Assembly: GCA_023436305.1 (NCBI GenBank)
Contig: JAEZJQ010000108.1
Location: 16,675-80,674, forward strand
Direction of reading: 5' to 3'
Source: Bacillota bacterium
GTDB lineage: Bacteria; Bacillota; UBA4882; UBA8346
Length of the DNA: 64,000 bases
Each line of letters begins with the position of its first letter. Within the stretch, counting starts at the first letter, position 1. The notes under the pieces are model-generated. The model was given only the letters and a program-made list of their open reading frames with translations, did no database searches and was not told the DNA's origin. The position numbers and the translations under genes are program-made. Shown in pieces: positions 1 to 7,823 of this stretch.

Positions 1-425
1 CCGGATTGAAACCCAAACCGTTTCACCAGCGGTAGTTGGTCCGGTTTCAAAAAAATAATCGCAAAAATTCCACTTTTTGCGATTATTTCCGTGGTTAGGT
101 GGGATTTATCCATCCCTAACAGTATTTGCAACGGCTGGTCGGTGATCTGAAACATCGTATTATTAATCATTCCGTTATTTTTGCCGCCGGCCACCGTGGT
201 TACGATAAATAAACCGCAGGGAACCTGAAACAGCACTTCCTGGATCTGATTCCTGCCGGCTACCGGACCGGCTCCGGGAGTCCCAATTTCACGCTGATTA
301 TTTTCGGATGCCGCCTCGCCTATCAACTCGAAATATTCCGAGCCCGCTCCGCAAACCGGACATTTTTCCGGCGGCGCGTCCCCCACGTGAATATATCCGC
401 AAACCGTGCAACGCCATTGTTTCAT
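1..425 (-). CDS. Rubredoxin-flavin reductase (Hrb-like), 3' part cut by window edge
   Basis: The frame is open from an ATG at 425 to the window edge, so the C-terminus is missing; 141 codons are visible. A GGGAGG ribosome site precedes the ATG. Residues 1-28 form a rubredoxin domain with two iron-binding pairs, CTVC (Cys6, Cys9) and CPVC (Cys22, Cys25). From about residue 60 the sequence reads as the start of an FMN-binding flavin-reductase split barrel (PCGLFIVTT, then an NNG-MINNT stretch). This rubredoxin plus flavin-reductase order matches high-molecular-weight rubredoxin of acetogens, which passes NAD(P)H electrons to flavodiiron proteins for O2 or NO detoxification. That role fits an anaerobe but is inferred from family knowledge. 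The next gene to its right on the same strand is more than 160 bp away. Confidence 0.8.
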   Translation of the reverse strand, partial: MKQWRCTVCGYIHVGDAPPEKCPVCGAGSEYFELIGEAASENNQREIGTPGAGPVAGRNQIQEVLFQVPCGLFIVTTVAGGKNNGMINNTMFQITDQPLQILLGMDKSHLTTEIIAKSGIFAIIFLKPDQLPLVKRFGFQS

Positions 426-591
426 ATTGGTTCGCCCTCCCAAATCTTGATTCAAACCGGTTTTTGTCAGTCAATGAAGAGCCTTCAAACATCCGGTTTT
501 TCCTATTATATCATAATTTCCGGGAAAGATTACCCGGGATTTAGGCTGAAGTCTCGAAATGAGGGAGCGCGATTGGCCGAATCAAATTGAA

Positions 592-945
592 TTACATCGA
601 TCCAATATTTTTCCAGTTGTCCCGAATGAGCAGAATATTCTCCAGTGAATCGGACTTATCTTTGGTTTCGATATTTCCCCGCAACCGGATAAAATCGGCT
701 TCGATATTATTTACGTAATCATGGTCTATATCCACCTGCAGGAACGGCTTAACTTGTTTCCAGGCGGTTTTTGCTTTTTGCAGGCTTTCCGCCGCGCCCT
801 GCCATTTTTCACTGCGGATCATACGTTCTGTTTTTTCCAGATGATCGGAAAAATGACTCCACTTATCGAGAGGTTGGCGAAACAAGGCGCAAGACGACAA
901 AGTTAAACAGCCAATCAACAATAAAAAAATGAATGGTGATTTCAA
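592..945 (-). CDS. DUF4363-like lipoprotein
   Basis: A 117-residue predicted lipoprotein. A short hydrophobic signal sequence ends in a lipobox-like LSSC (Cys19), followed by a helical, charged domain of about 95 residues with no catalytic motif. The start is TTG at 945, chosen because a strong AGGAGG site sits seven bases upstream. It lies 12 bp downstream of the DUF421 gene and is surely co-transcribed with it. DUF4363 proteins are known partners of DUF421 membrane proteins in Firmicutes, which supports the assignment. Molecular function is unknown; anchoring on the outer face of the cytoplasmic membrane is likely from the signal sequence. Confidence 0.65.
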   Translation of the reverse strand: MKSPFIFLLLIGCLTLSSCALFRQPLDKWSHFSDHLEKTERMIRSEKWQGAAESLQKAKTAWKQVKPFLQVDIDHDYVNNIEADFIRLRGNIETKDKSDSLENILLIRDNWKNIGSM

Positions 946-957
946 CAGAAAATCCTC

Positions 958-1620
958 CTAACTATTGGTGGAAATAATATAGTATAGTTGATCACCTTGT
1001 AAATCCACATATAGATTTCCGGTGGTATCCAACTGAGCTAATGAAACTTGGGAAGGATCCTTTATATTTTGTTTCCCCAGTTGAAATTGGAGCCAGGCCC
1101 GGGTCAAGCCCAAGGATTTCAGAGCATCGGTTAAAACCTTGCCATCTTCAATCAGCGCGGTGGGCAAACCGGCATATTTTGTGGACAAGTTGAGGTCCCC
1201 CGGTGTCAACGGTAGTTTTTGGGATTTTAACTGGATACTGAGTTTTCCGTTGGACTCAAGTAAGGCGAATTCCACATCAGCTACGTTAAATATGTTTTTT
1301 GCCCGGAGTAAGGTTAATAAATCATCAACCGAGAGACGGGCTTTGGCCAAATATTCTTCCAGGATTTTACCGTTTTCAATGACTACAGTAGCTTCCCCTT
1401 CCACAACTTTTCGAATCCAAATATTTTTTAGACATAAATAAGCCAGCATGATCGGGAGTAATGCCCATACTCCTAAACCCGCCAAGGTAGCCATGGTATT
1501 TTGATTGAGTTGAACCGATAAAGTGGCCGCAATTGAACCGATGGTAATCCCCACAACGTAATCAAAAAAAGTCAATTCCGACATTTGTTGTTTTCCCATC
1601 AACCGGACTAAAATTAGCAA
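958..1620 (-). CDS. DUF421 (YetF-like) membrane protein, start uncertain
   Basis: A DUF421 family protein. It has the family signature FFDYVVGITIGSIAA, two visible membrane helices at the N-terminus, and a soluble C-terminal domain of about 150 residues containing an LTLLRAKNIFNVADVE-type stretch. The coordinate given uses a TTG at 1620, but family members normally carry one more N-terminal helix. The frame stays open to 1686 and encodes that helix (VIFVVIIRSVIAFFALLIL), yet no ATG, GTG or TTG lies in the extension. A purine-rich GGGGG site precedes an ATA codon at about 1674-1672. Either a rare AUA start is used or the original ATG has mutated. The downstream neighbour is a DUF4363 lipoprotein. 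Function is unknown. Confidence 0.7.
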   Translation of the reverse strand: MLILVRLMGKQQMSELTFFDYVVGITIGSIAATLSVQLNQNTMATLAGLGVWALLPIMLAYLCLKNIWIRKVVEGEATVVIENGKILEEYLAKARLSVDDLLTLLRAKNIFNVADVEFALLESNGKLSIQLKSQKLPLTPGDLNLSTKYAGLPTALIEDGKVLTDALKSLGLTRAWLQFQLGKQNIKDPSQVSLAQLDTTGNLYVDLQGDQLYYIISTNS

Positions 1621-1828
1621 AGCAAAGAAAGCGATTACCGATCGAATAATTACAACAAAGATTACTGATATGGCAAAAACCCCCTTTTAAAAAAGCATAT
1701 ATATAAACGCAAACCTTTCTTTTTGAATTACCCATGTATTTTTACCTCATAGTCCTCCAATTATTTAACAATATTTTTAGAGTTGCCAAGAACGATGATA
1801 CCTTTCCCGGCCCTTTCAAGAGGGCTGT

Positions 1829-1996
1829 GTGGCATCGAGTCGGAGCGAAATATTGGAGGCCGGTTGCGGTGCCGGTTCTCAGACAAAAATAACCGCTTCC
1901 AAAAATCCTTCATGCCATTTTACTTCAATTGACATATCCGAAACCTCTATTGAAAAAGCGAAAACAATGATACAATCTTTGCACATTACGAATGTA
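1829..1996 (+). pseudogene. SAM-dependent methyltransferase fragment
   Basis: About 56 codons encode the first Rossmann segment of a class I methyltransferase. Motif I is EAGCGAGSQT, and an FTSIDIS acidic-loop segment follows (Asp35 in the SAM ribose position), then an EKAKTMI helix. No upstream domain or downstream catalytic part is present. After about 1996 similarity stops and the frame runs into sequence belonging to a MazF remnant in another frame. It is a broken gene, and I would not expect activity. The closest family by eye is the methyltransferases of the EAGCGxGxQT type. Confidence 0.6.
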
Positions 1997-2021
1997 GTGC
2001 GTAATTATTTCACCTTCAGAA

Positions 2022-2246
2022 ATGAACGATCACTTTCAAACAATTATTATCGCTCCGGTGACAAGCCGGGGAAGAGAAGGATATCCTACCCGTGTTAAAT
2101 TGATAGTGAATGATGTAGATGGTTGGATTGTATTGGACCAGATTCGGGCCATTGGCAAAACCTGGCTTTGCGGGAAGATCGGAAATTTAAATCCCGAAGA
2201 AATAATAGAAGTAAAAGGCATTATTAAGGAAATGTTCGTTGACTGA
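2022..2246 (+). pseudogene. MazF/PemK-type toxin, C-terminal fragment
   Basis: This 74-codon frame matches the C-terminal two-thirds of the MazF/PemK mRNA endoribonuclease fold: TIIIAPVTSRG, then YPTRVKLIV, then WIVLDQIRAIGKTWL, and an acidic-rich end resembling EVKGIIKEMFVD. Full toxins are about 110 residues and start with a conserved RGDIYYADL-type strand, which is missing here. No antitoxin gene is beside it. It directly follows a methyltransferase remnant, so this is a recombination scar rather than a working toxin-antitoxin pair. The ATG used here may be accidental. Confidence 0.7.
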
Positions 2247-2282
2247 ACGAAATCGATTAAAAAGATAATAGGGGGACTAGTT

Positions 2283-3314
2283 ATGAAAAAGAAAAAGCCA
2301 CAGGAACCTACTCAACCTTTCTCGTATGTCGAGAAAGAAGTGACTTTCAAAAATAATTTCGATGGAACTATTTTGAACGGAACCTTAACCATTCCCGATG
2401 AAACCAATGTCTTTCCTGCCGTAATATTAGTTACGGGGTCGGGAGCACAAAACCGAGATGAGGAAATACTTGGTCATAAACCATTTTTGGTTATCGCTGA
2501 TCATCTAACAAAAGCTGGAATTGCTGTATTACGATATGACGACCGTCATTATAAAATGCCTGTCAAACAAGGATGGAAGTTTACAACCAGAGATTTCGCC
2601 GGAGACACCAAAGCGGCATTTGATTTTCTTTACAATCATCAAAATATTGATACATCATTTATTGGAATCATTGGACATAGCGAGGGCGGTGTCATTGCTC
2701 CAATTGTGGCTTCGGAAGATGAGAGGGTAGGGTTTATTATCAGTCTTGCAGGGCCAGGGTTAAACGGATATCAAATCGCAACCGCTCAAGGGAATGACTT
2801 GGCGGATGGTTCGAAAGACGCCGAATTCAGTAAAAAGTCTTTAGAAATAATAATTAACGAGTCCAATCAAAAAGTAAGAAAGAGAAAATTAAAAGAAATA
2901 TATAATAATATTTATGGGAAGTATAACCTGATTGCAAAATTTAATTTGTATTTCACTATTGAAATGGTAACATCGGAATGGAATCGGTTTTTTATTAAAT
3001 ATGATCCTGCTGATGCTTGGGTCAAGGTTTTATGTCCGGTTTTAGCGATGATTGGTGAATATGATATCCAGGTTTTACCTGATGAAAACTTATCAGCCAT
3101 TGAAGAGGCGCTTAAAAAAGCGGGGAACAGCGATGTTACCTTGATCAAAGAACCGGCTTTAAACCATTTATTTCAAAAAACTGATTCCGTATGTACCAAG
3201 GGGTATACTTCCCTAGTCAAACAGTATAAAGAGTCGGAGGAAACTTTTTCACCGGATGTTTTAAAAAGAATTGTTGATTGGATATTATCCAGATATCAAA
3301 AAAGTAATTTTTAA
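2283..3314 (+). CDS. Alpha/beta hydrolase (dienelactone hydrolase / acyl-peptidase-like)
   Basis: A 343-residue cytosolic alpha/beta hydrolase. The oxyanion region is VTGSGAQNRDEE, the nucleophile elbow is GHSEGG (Ser near residue 133), the acid is probably the Asp in GEYDIQVLP, and the base is the His in ALNHLFQ near the C-terminus. The length and the TGSGxQxRDE motif resemble the large-insert hydrolases often labelled dienelactone-hydrolase-like or serine aminopeptidase. The natural substrate cannot be read from sequence. There is no signal peptide. A good GGGGG site precedes the ATG by eight bases. It stands alone between gene remnants, so no pathway is implied by its neighbours. Confidence 0.8.
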   Translation: MKKKKPQEPTQPFSYVEKEVTFKNNFDGTILNGTLTIPDETNVFPAVILVTGSGAQNRDEEILGHKPFLVIADHLTKAGIAVLRYDDRHYKMPVKQGWKFTTRDFAGDTKAAFDFLYNHQNIDTSFIGIIGHSEGGVIAPIVASEDERVGFIISLAGPGLNGYQIATAQGNDLADGSKDAEFSKKSLEIIINESNQKVRKRKLKEIYNNIYGKYNLIAKFNLYFTIEMVTSEWNRFFIKYDPADAWVKVLCPVLAMIGEYDIQVLPDENLSAIEEALKKAGNSDVTLIKEPALNHLFQKTDSVCTKGYTSLVKQYKESEETFSPDVLKRIVDWILSRYQKSNF

Positions 3315-3749
3315 TTCTACTAAGTGGTAAATCATCCATAGCCAATTATGAAAGCGGACTAAGAAACTCCGATTTATTGCGCTAAATGGGGGACAGATTT
3401 CGGAGGTTTACACAATCGTTTCCGCACTGCCGGATAGCCCTGGTAACCCTTTTGCTCGGCTTTCGCCCCATGGGACTGAATGATGTCATCTGCAAAGTAA
3501 TCGATTTACATAGTTGTTATACCTGGACGGATTATCTTGCGGAGTTCCCGGAGACAGGCAGTTAATATTTTTCCACTTCAGGCTATCAGCTCAATTTCTT
3601 GCGGGGTTTTAATTATCACAAATTTTTATTCTCGCTTGAATTTCGCGCGCGACAATAGCAAGAAACATGTTATGTTTCCGTGGACGACCCGTTTTTCTGT
3701 CATCCCAAAGGGTTACTCGGGTTGTCTATGTCGTAGTAGCTACCTGTTG
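3315..3749. other. Intergenic stretch without a recognised gene
   Basis: It lies between a rightward hydrolase gene and the leftward hydE. It holds a 59-codon open frame (3386-3563, plus strand) that I do not recognise. Around 3386-3405 is a GGGGGACAGATTTC-type sequence of the kind often seen beside decayed transposases. A remnant of a mobile element is possible but not demonstrable by eye. No clear terminator is seen. Confidence 0.35.
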
Positions 3750-4811
3750 CTAATTCTGCTGTCGCTTCAGCCAGGCCATATTATGCCCCGGATCATTGGC
3801 TACGGTCCGGCCGATGGCTTCGATTCTCCGGGTGATGCAGCCACGGCACTCGGCGGCTTCCTCCCCCAGGCAGATCTTGTTGGGGTAAATCTGATAGTCC
3901 GGCCGGTACTTTTTGGGCGTGAGATTGGGCATCACCACATTGGCCCCGGCCCGGAGCGCCGCTTCCCGGCCCAGCGGATCAATGCTCCCCAGAGCGGTGG
4001 TAGCGGGGATCAAGGCATAAGGCAGCCCCAATCTTATCAACGCCACCATCAGGCAAGTCTGCTCCACGGTCCCCCCCGGCTCCTGTCCCAAGGGAGTGCC
4101 GGGATGCGGAATAAAGGGGCCAATCCCCACCATCTCCGCCTGTAGTTCCCGGGCCAGTTCCAGATCCGACCATAGAGTCTCAGCGTTTTGTCCGGGAAGA
4201 CCGACCATGAAGCCGGTTCCCACTTGATAACCGAGTTCATTTAAAACTTTAAGCAGAGCCACCCTTTGGACCAGAGACTGGCCGGGATGCAGCCGCTCAT
4301 ATAAAAGAGGATCGGCGGTTTCATGCCGCATCAGATACCGTTCAGCCCCGGCGGAACGCCATAATTCGTATTCCCGGGGTTCCCGTTCGCCAATACTCAA
4401 TGTGACCACCAAACCAAGCCGTTTGATCTCCCGGATAATCGCGGCAATCGCTTCCCCGCTAAAGGTCAGGTCTTCCCCGGATTGGAGAACCACTGTTTTG
4501 TACCCGAGCCTGGCCCCATGTTCGGCGGCGGTAATTATCTCTGCCGGAGTCATCCGGTAACGTGATACCTGCCGGTTATCCCGCCGTAAGCCACAGTATA
4601 AGCAGTTGTTCCGGCAGTAGTTTGAAAACTCGATTAATCCCCGGAGATGTACCGCGCCGCCCACTGTCTCCGCCCGCAGCCGGTCGGCTTCTTGTAAAAT
4701 TTGACGGACTTCGGCGTCTCCCGGATTTGCGATGAGCGATACAATCCGGTCCCGGTCTGTAAAAAATACCGGCCCGTCATAGTTTTCAAAATAATTGGCG
4801 TTATTACTCAT
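3750..4811 (-). CDS. hydE: [FeFe] hydrogenase maturase HydE (radical SAM)
   Basis: HydE is a radical SAM enzyme that helps build the organometallic H-cluster precursor of [FeFe] hydrogenase. The 353-residue product has the usual family length. The radical SAM cluster motif is CRNNCLYC (Cys66, Cys70, Cys73), preceded by the HydE-typical GLIEFSNYC, and the SAM-binding GIGPFIPHP stretch lies near residue 240. The start at 4811 is chosen over upstream ATGs because an AAGGAG site precedes it and the protein then begins like its homologues. It is the last gene of the hydG-aspA-hydF-TM1266-hydE operon, 13 bp after the regulator. No hydrogenase structural gene lies in the window, so the maturases must serve one encoded elsewhere. 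Confidence 0.95.
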   Translation of the reverse strand: MSNNANYFENYDGPVFFTDRDRIVSLIANPGDAEVRQILQEADRLRAETVGGAVHLRGLIEFSNYCRNNCLYCGLRRDNRQVSRYRMTPAEIITAAEHGARLGYKTVVLQSGEDLTFSGEAIAAIIREIKRLGLVVTLSIGEREPREYELWRSAGAERYLMRHETADPLLYERLHPGQSLVQRVALLKVLNELGYQVGTGFMVGLPGQNAETLWSDLELARELQAEMVGIGPFIPHPGTPLGQEPGGTVEQTCLMVALIRLGLPYALIPATTALGSIDPLGREAALRAGANVVMPNLTPKKYRPDYQIYPNKICLGEEAAECRGCITRRIEAIGRTVANDPGHNMAWLKRQQN

Positions 4812-4824
4812 CACGGCTGCTCCT

Positions 4825-5082
4825 TTATATTTTTCGGGCCATGGTGGCCCGGGCGCTAACTCCTTCGATGTTTCCCAACCTTCCGGTGAGGGTGTTGATC
4901 TCATTCTCAGAGCCGTCCACAATCAATGAGAGCACTCCCAAATTTCTTTCCCGGTAAGGAATTCCCATCCGGCCCACCACAATCTGATTGAACTCACTGA
5001 TCAGACTGTTCACTCTCTCCTGTACATCCTTAGGCCGTTCCAAAATAATGGCGATAACCCCCAAACGTTTATCAGCATCCAT
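4825..5082 (-). CDS. TM1266-family iron-only hydrogenase system regulator
   Basis: An 85-residue ferredoxin-like-fold protein of the TM1266 family, named for its constant association with [FeFe] hydrogenase maturation genes. The sequence shows the family pattern: a first strand RLGVIAIILE, a long helix QERVNSLISEFNQIV, then GRMGIPYRERNLGVLSLIVDG and a final EINTLTGRLG helix. This matches the beta-alpha-beta layout of NikR/ACT-like C-terminal domains. The start at 5082 has a GGAGGGG site upstream; longer in-frame versions overlap hydF and are not credible. It lies between hydF and hydE. Whether it binds DNA, a metal or a small molecule is not known. Confidence 0.85.
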   Translation of the reverse strand: MDADKRLGVIAIILERPKDVQERVNSLISEFNQIVVGRMGIPYRERNLGVLSLIVDGSENEINTLTGRLGNIEGVSARATMARKI

Positions 5083-5111
5083 GATAATCCCCTCCAATAC
5101 TGTCCATTGTA

Positions 5112-6353
5112 CTACTTCCAATCTTCGTCCAACAGGAACTTCAGTTCCGGAAACGGCTGCAAGGCCCGGGGAAAGACCCCTTGCGTGTAAGCGATGAACA
5201 CCCCGTAATTGACAATCGGCACGGCTTGTTCTTTGGCCAGCGCCACCCGGTACCCCATCTCCCGCCGGTTGAGCATGCAACCGCCGCAATGAATGACCAG
5301 CCGGTACCGGGATAAATCTTTCGGCAAACTCAGGCCGCTGGCCCATTCAAAATTGATTTCACCGCCCACTAACTGCCGGAGCCAGCGGGGAATCTTCACC
5401 GTTCCGATATCATCCGATTGCCGGTGATGGGTACAGCCTTCCGCAATCAGCACCCGGTCTCCGGGCCGGATTCGTTCAATCGCTTTGGCGCCTTTGACCA
5501 GTTCCGGCAAGTCCCCTTTATAACGGGCGAATAGAATCGAAAAGGAAGTTAAGGGAATATCCGGCGGCGTATCCGCCGCTACCTTCAAAAATGCTTGGGA
5601 ATCGGTAATGACGATGGCCGGTTTCTTTCCCAAATGCTCCAACGTTTCCTTGAGTTCATATTCTTTGGTCACTACCGCCATTCCGTCCCGTTCCAGAATA
5701 TCCCGGATCACTTGCTGCTGGGGGAGGATGAGACGGCCTTTGGGCGCGGCCTTGTCTATCGGTATGACCAGCACCGCAAAGTCACCCGGCTTGATTAAGT
5801 CACCGGCTAAAAACGGCTCCCGGTCATCCCCCGGCGCATTCCGGACGATTGCCATTTTCAATTCGGAGATGCCCGCTCCGGTTACCGCCGATACCCCCAC
5901 CAGTTCCAACTGAAGTTGTTCCTGCCACTTCAGGCGTTCCGCGCCGGTATATTCCGCCAGATCGACTTTATTAATAACCCCGATTATCGGAATATTTTTA
6001 GCCCGAATGGTTTGAAGCAATTCCACCTCAAAACCGGCAACTCCGGTCTGGCTGTCCAGCACTAACAATGCCAAATCGGTGCGGTTCAACACCTCATAAG
6101 TCCGCCCGATCCTCAATTCACCCAAAGGACCCGTATCATCGAGGCCGGCGGTGTCAATCAGCACCACCGGACCCAACGGCAGCAATTCCATGGCTTTCGC
6201 CACCGGATCGGTGGTGGTTCCCGGCTCCGTGGAGACCAGGGCCACGGATTGATTGGTCAAAGCATTGATCAAACTTGATTTTCCAGCGTTTCGCCGCCCG
6301 AATATGGCGATCTGTAACCGGGATGAGGTAGGTGTTTCGTTCAGGCTACTCAT
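5112..6353 (-). CDS. hydF: [FeFe] hydrogenase maturation GTPase HydF
   Basis: HydF is the scaffold GTPase on which the diiron subcluster is assembled before transfer to apo-hydrogenase. The 413-residue product shows a P-loop GRRNAGKS (19-26), switch and G3 motif DTAGLDD, G4 NKVD, a middle dimerisation domain, and the C-terminal iron-sulfur ligands CTH...HCGGC, with about 45 residues between the two halves as in the family. A GGAGG site precedes the ATG by six bases. It follows aspA by 43 bp and precedes the TM1266-type regulator by 29 bp. All key residues appear intact, so it should be functional. Confidence 0.95.
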   Translation of the reverse strand: MSSLNETPTSSRLQIAIFGRRNAGKSSLINALTNQSVALVSTEPGTTTDPVAKAMELLPLGPVVLIDTAGLDDTGPLGELRIGRTYEVLNRTDLALLVLDSQTGVAGFEVELLQTIRAKNIPIIGVINKVDLAEYTGAERLKWQEQLQLELVGVSAVTGAGISELKMAIVRNAPGDDREPFLAGDLIKPGDFAVLVIPIDKAAPKGRLILPQQQVIRDILERDGMAVVTKEYELKETLEHLGKKPAIVITDSQAFLKVAADTPPDIPLTSFSILFARYKGDLPELVKGAKAIERIRPGDRVLIAEGCTHHRQSDDIGTVKIPRWLRQLVGGEINFEWASGLSLPKDLSRYRLVIHCGGCMLNRREMGYRVALAKEQAVPIVNYGVFIAYTQGVFPRALQPFPELKFLLDEDWK

Positions 6354-6396
6354 GAAAACCTCCGGTAAAAAGTGATTGATTGTAACTTTGAATTTA

Positions 6397-7806
6397 TTAT
6401 TTCATCCTGTTCTTGCCGGGAATACCCGGCTTGGTTAACTGATAAGGGTCTAAGATCCGTTCCAGATCTTCGGCGGTAAATAATCCGGATGCCAGCGCTT
6501 CTTGACGGATGGTCTTCCTACTTTCCTTTGCTTGTTGAACCAGTAAAGCCGCCCGTTCGTAACCAATATAAGGCGTCAAGGCCGTAGCGTAAACAAAACT
6601 CTCCTCCAACACCACCCGGCAATGTTCCGCGTCGGCGGATATTCCCCGGATGCACCGTTCGCTGAACAAGTGGACTGCCTGGCGCAATAGATCCAGGGAG
6701 CTAAAGAGATTATCCGCAATCATTGGCAACATGGCGTTTAACTCCAATTCTCCGGCTTGCGCCCCCATGGTGATCGCCAGGTCGTTGGCGATGACTTGAT
6801 AGGCCGCCTGGCGGACGGCTTCCGGAATGACCGGATTGACCTTGCCGGGCATGAGAGATGAACCGGCCTGTAACCCGGGCAACTGAATCTCACTCAAGCC
6901 CCCCACCGGACCGGAAGACATCAGCCGCAAATCATTGGCGATTTTGGCCAGATTTACCGCCGCTGTTTTCAGCATTCCGGATACTTCGACGAAGACGTCC
7001 TGATTTTGATTGGGATCCATTAAATAGTCCGTCCGGGCCAGCCCCAAACCGGTAATCTCCCGGATCTTCTCCGTCACCGCAAAAATATAACTCCACTCAG
7101 CATTAAGCCCCGTACCCACGGCGGTCCCGCCTAAATTGACCTGGCGGAGCCGTTCCTCCACTTTATAAATCCGCCAGCGGTCCCTGGCAATGGCCTGGGC
7201 GTAAGCGCCAAACTCCTGGCCAAGCATCACCGGGAGGGCATCCTGTAACTCGGTCCGGCCCATCTTGACAATCCCGGCGAATGCTTCCTCTTTTTGCTGC
7301 AAAGCGCTTTGAAGCTCCGCAAAACCTTCACTGACCGATTTTAATAACCGGATGGCGGCAATCCGGACCGCGGTTGGAAAAACATCGTTGGTGGACTGGC
7401 TGAGATTCACATGATCCAGAGGGTGAACCAGGCTGTAATCGCCTTTTTGGCCGTTTAACAACTCGATGGCTCGGTTGGCAATCACCTCATTGGCGTTCAT
7501 ATTAGCCGAGGTTCCGGCTCCTCCCTGCAAGGCATCGACAATAAACTGATCGTGCCATCGACCTGCGATCACTTCATCACATGCTCCGGAGATCGCCTTG
7601 ACGAGGGGAGCGTTTAACAGGCTGGCTTCCCGGTTAGCGAACGCCGCCGCCTTTTTAACCTCCGCCAAAGCGATAATCAGTTGTGGATGTAACAGACGCC
7701 CGCTCAAATAGAAGTTTTCAAAAGCCCGCAAGGAATGAATCCCATAATAAGCATGGGCCGGCACTTGGCGCTCACCCAATAAATCATGTTCCATTCGATA
7801 GTCCAT
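6397..7806 (-). CDS. aspA: Aspartate ammonia-lyase
   Basis: This enzyme converts L-aspartate to fumarate and ammonia. It is 469 residues long, the normal size for AspA. The fumarase/aspartase signature is GSSLMPGKVNP, whose Ser is the catalytic base. TSANMNANEVIANRA and an LSQSTNDVFPT substrate loop are also present. The N-terminus MEHDLLGERQVP is typical of aspartases rather than fumarases. It sits between hydG and hydF, 17 bp after hydG. aspA is a recurring member of Firmicute hyd maturation clusters, where ammonia release might feed the bridging amine of the H-cluster dithiolate. That link is inference; ordinary fermentative use is the alternative. Confidence 0.93.
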   Translation of the reverse strand: MDYRMEHDLLGERQVPAHAYYGIHSLRAFENFYLSGRLLHPQLIIALAEVKKAAAFANREASLLNAPLVKAISGACDEVIAGRWHDQFIVDALQGGAGTSANMNANEVIANRAIELLNGQKGDYSLVHPLDHVNLSQSTNDVFPTAVRIAAIRLLKSVSEGFAELQSALQQKEEAFAGIVKMGRTELQDALPVMLGQEFGAYAQAIARDRWRIYKVEERLRQVNLGGTAVGTGLNAEWSYIFAVTEKIREITGLGLARTDYLMDPNQNQDVFVEVSGMLKTAAVNLAKIANDLRLMSSGPVGGLSEIQLPGLQAGSSLMPGKVNPVIPEAVRQAAYQVIANDLAITMGAQAGELELNAMLPMIADNLFSSLDLLRQAVHLFSERCIRGISADAEHCRVVLEESFVYATALTPYIGYERAALLVQQAKESRKTIRQEALASGLFTAEDLERILDPYQLTKPGIPGKNRMK

Positions 7807-7823
7807 CTTTTTGATCTCCGTTA

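Noticed and set aside
2022..2246. Functional MazEF toxin-antitoxin pair
   Set aside because: The N-terminal third of the toxin is missing and no antitoxin gene lies upstream.
3386..3563. A 59-codon open frame after the alpha/beta hydrolase
   Set aside because: No ribosome site, no family resemblance and irregular composition; treated as chance or decayed sequence.
3537..4145. A 202-codon frame antisense to hydE
   Set aside because: It overlaps the 3' end of a clearly conserved gene on the other strand and has a biased, Gly/Pro/His-rich composition typical of shadow frames.
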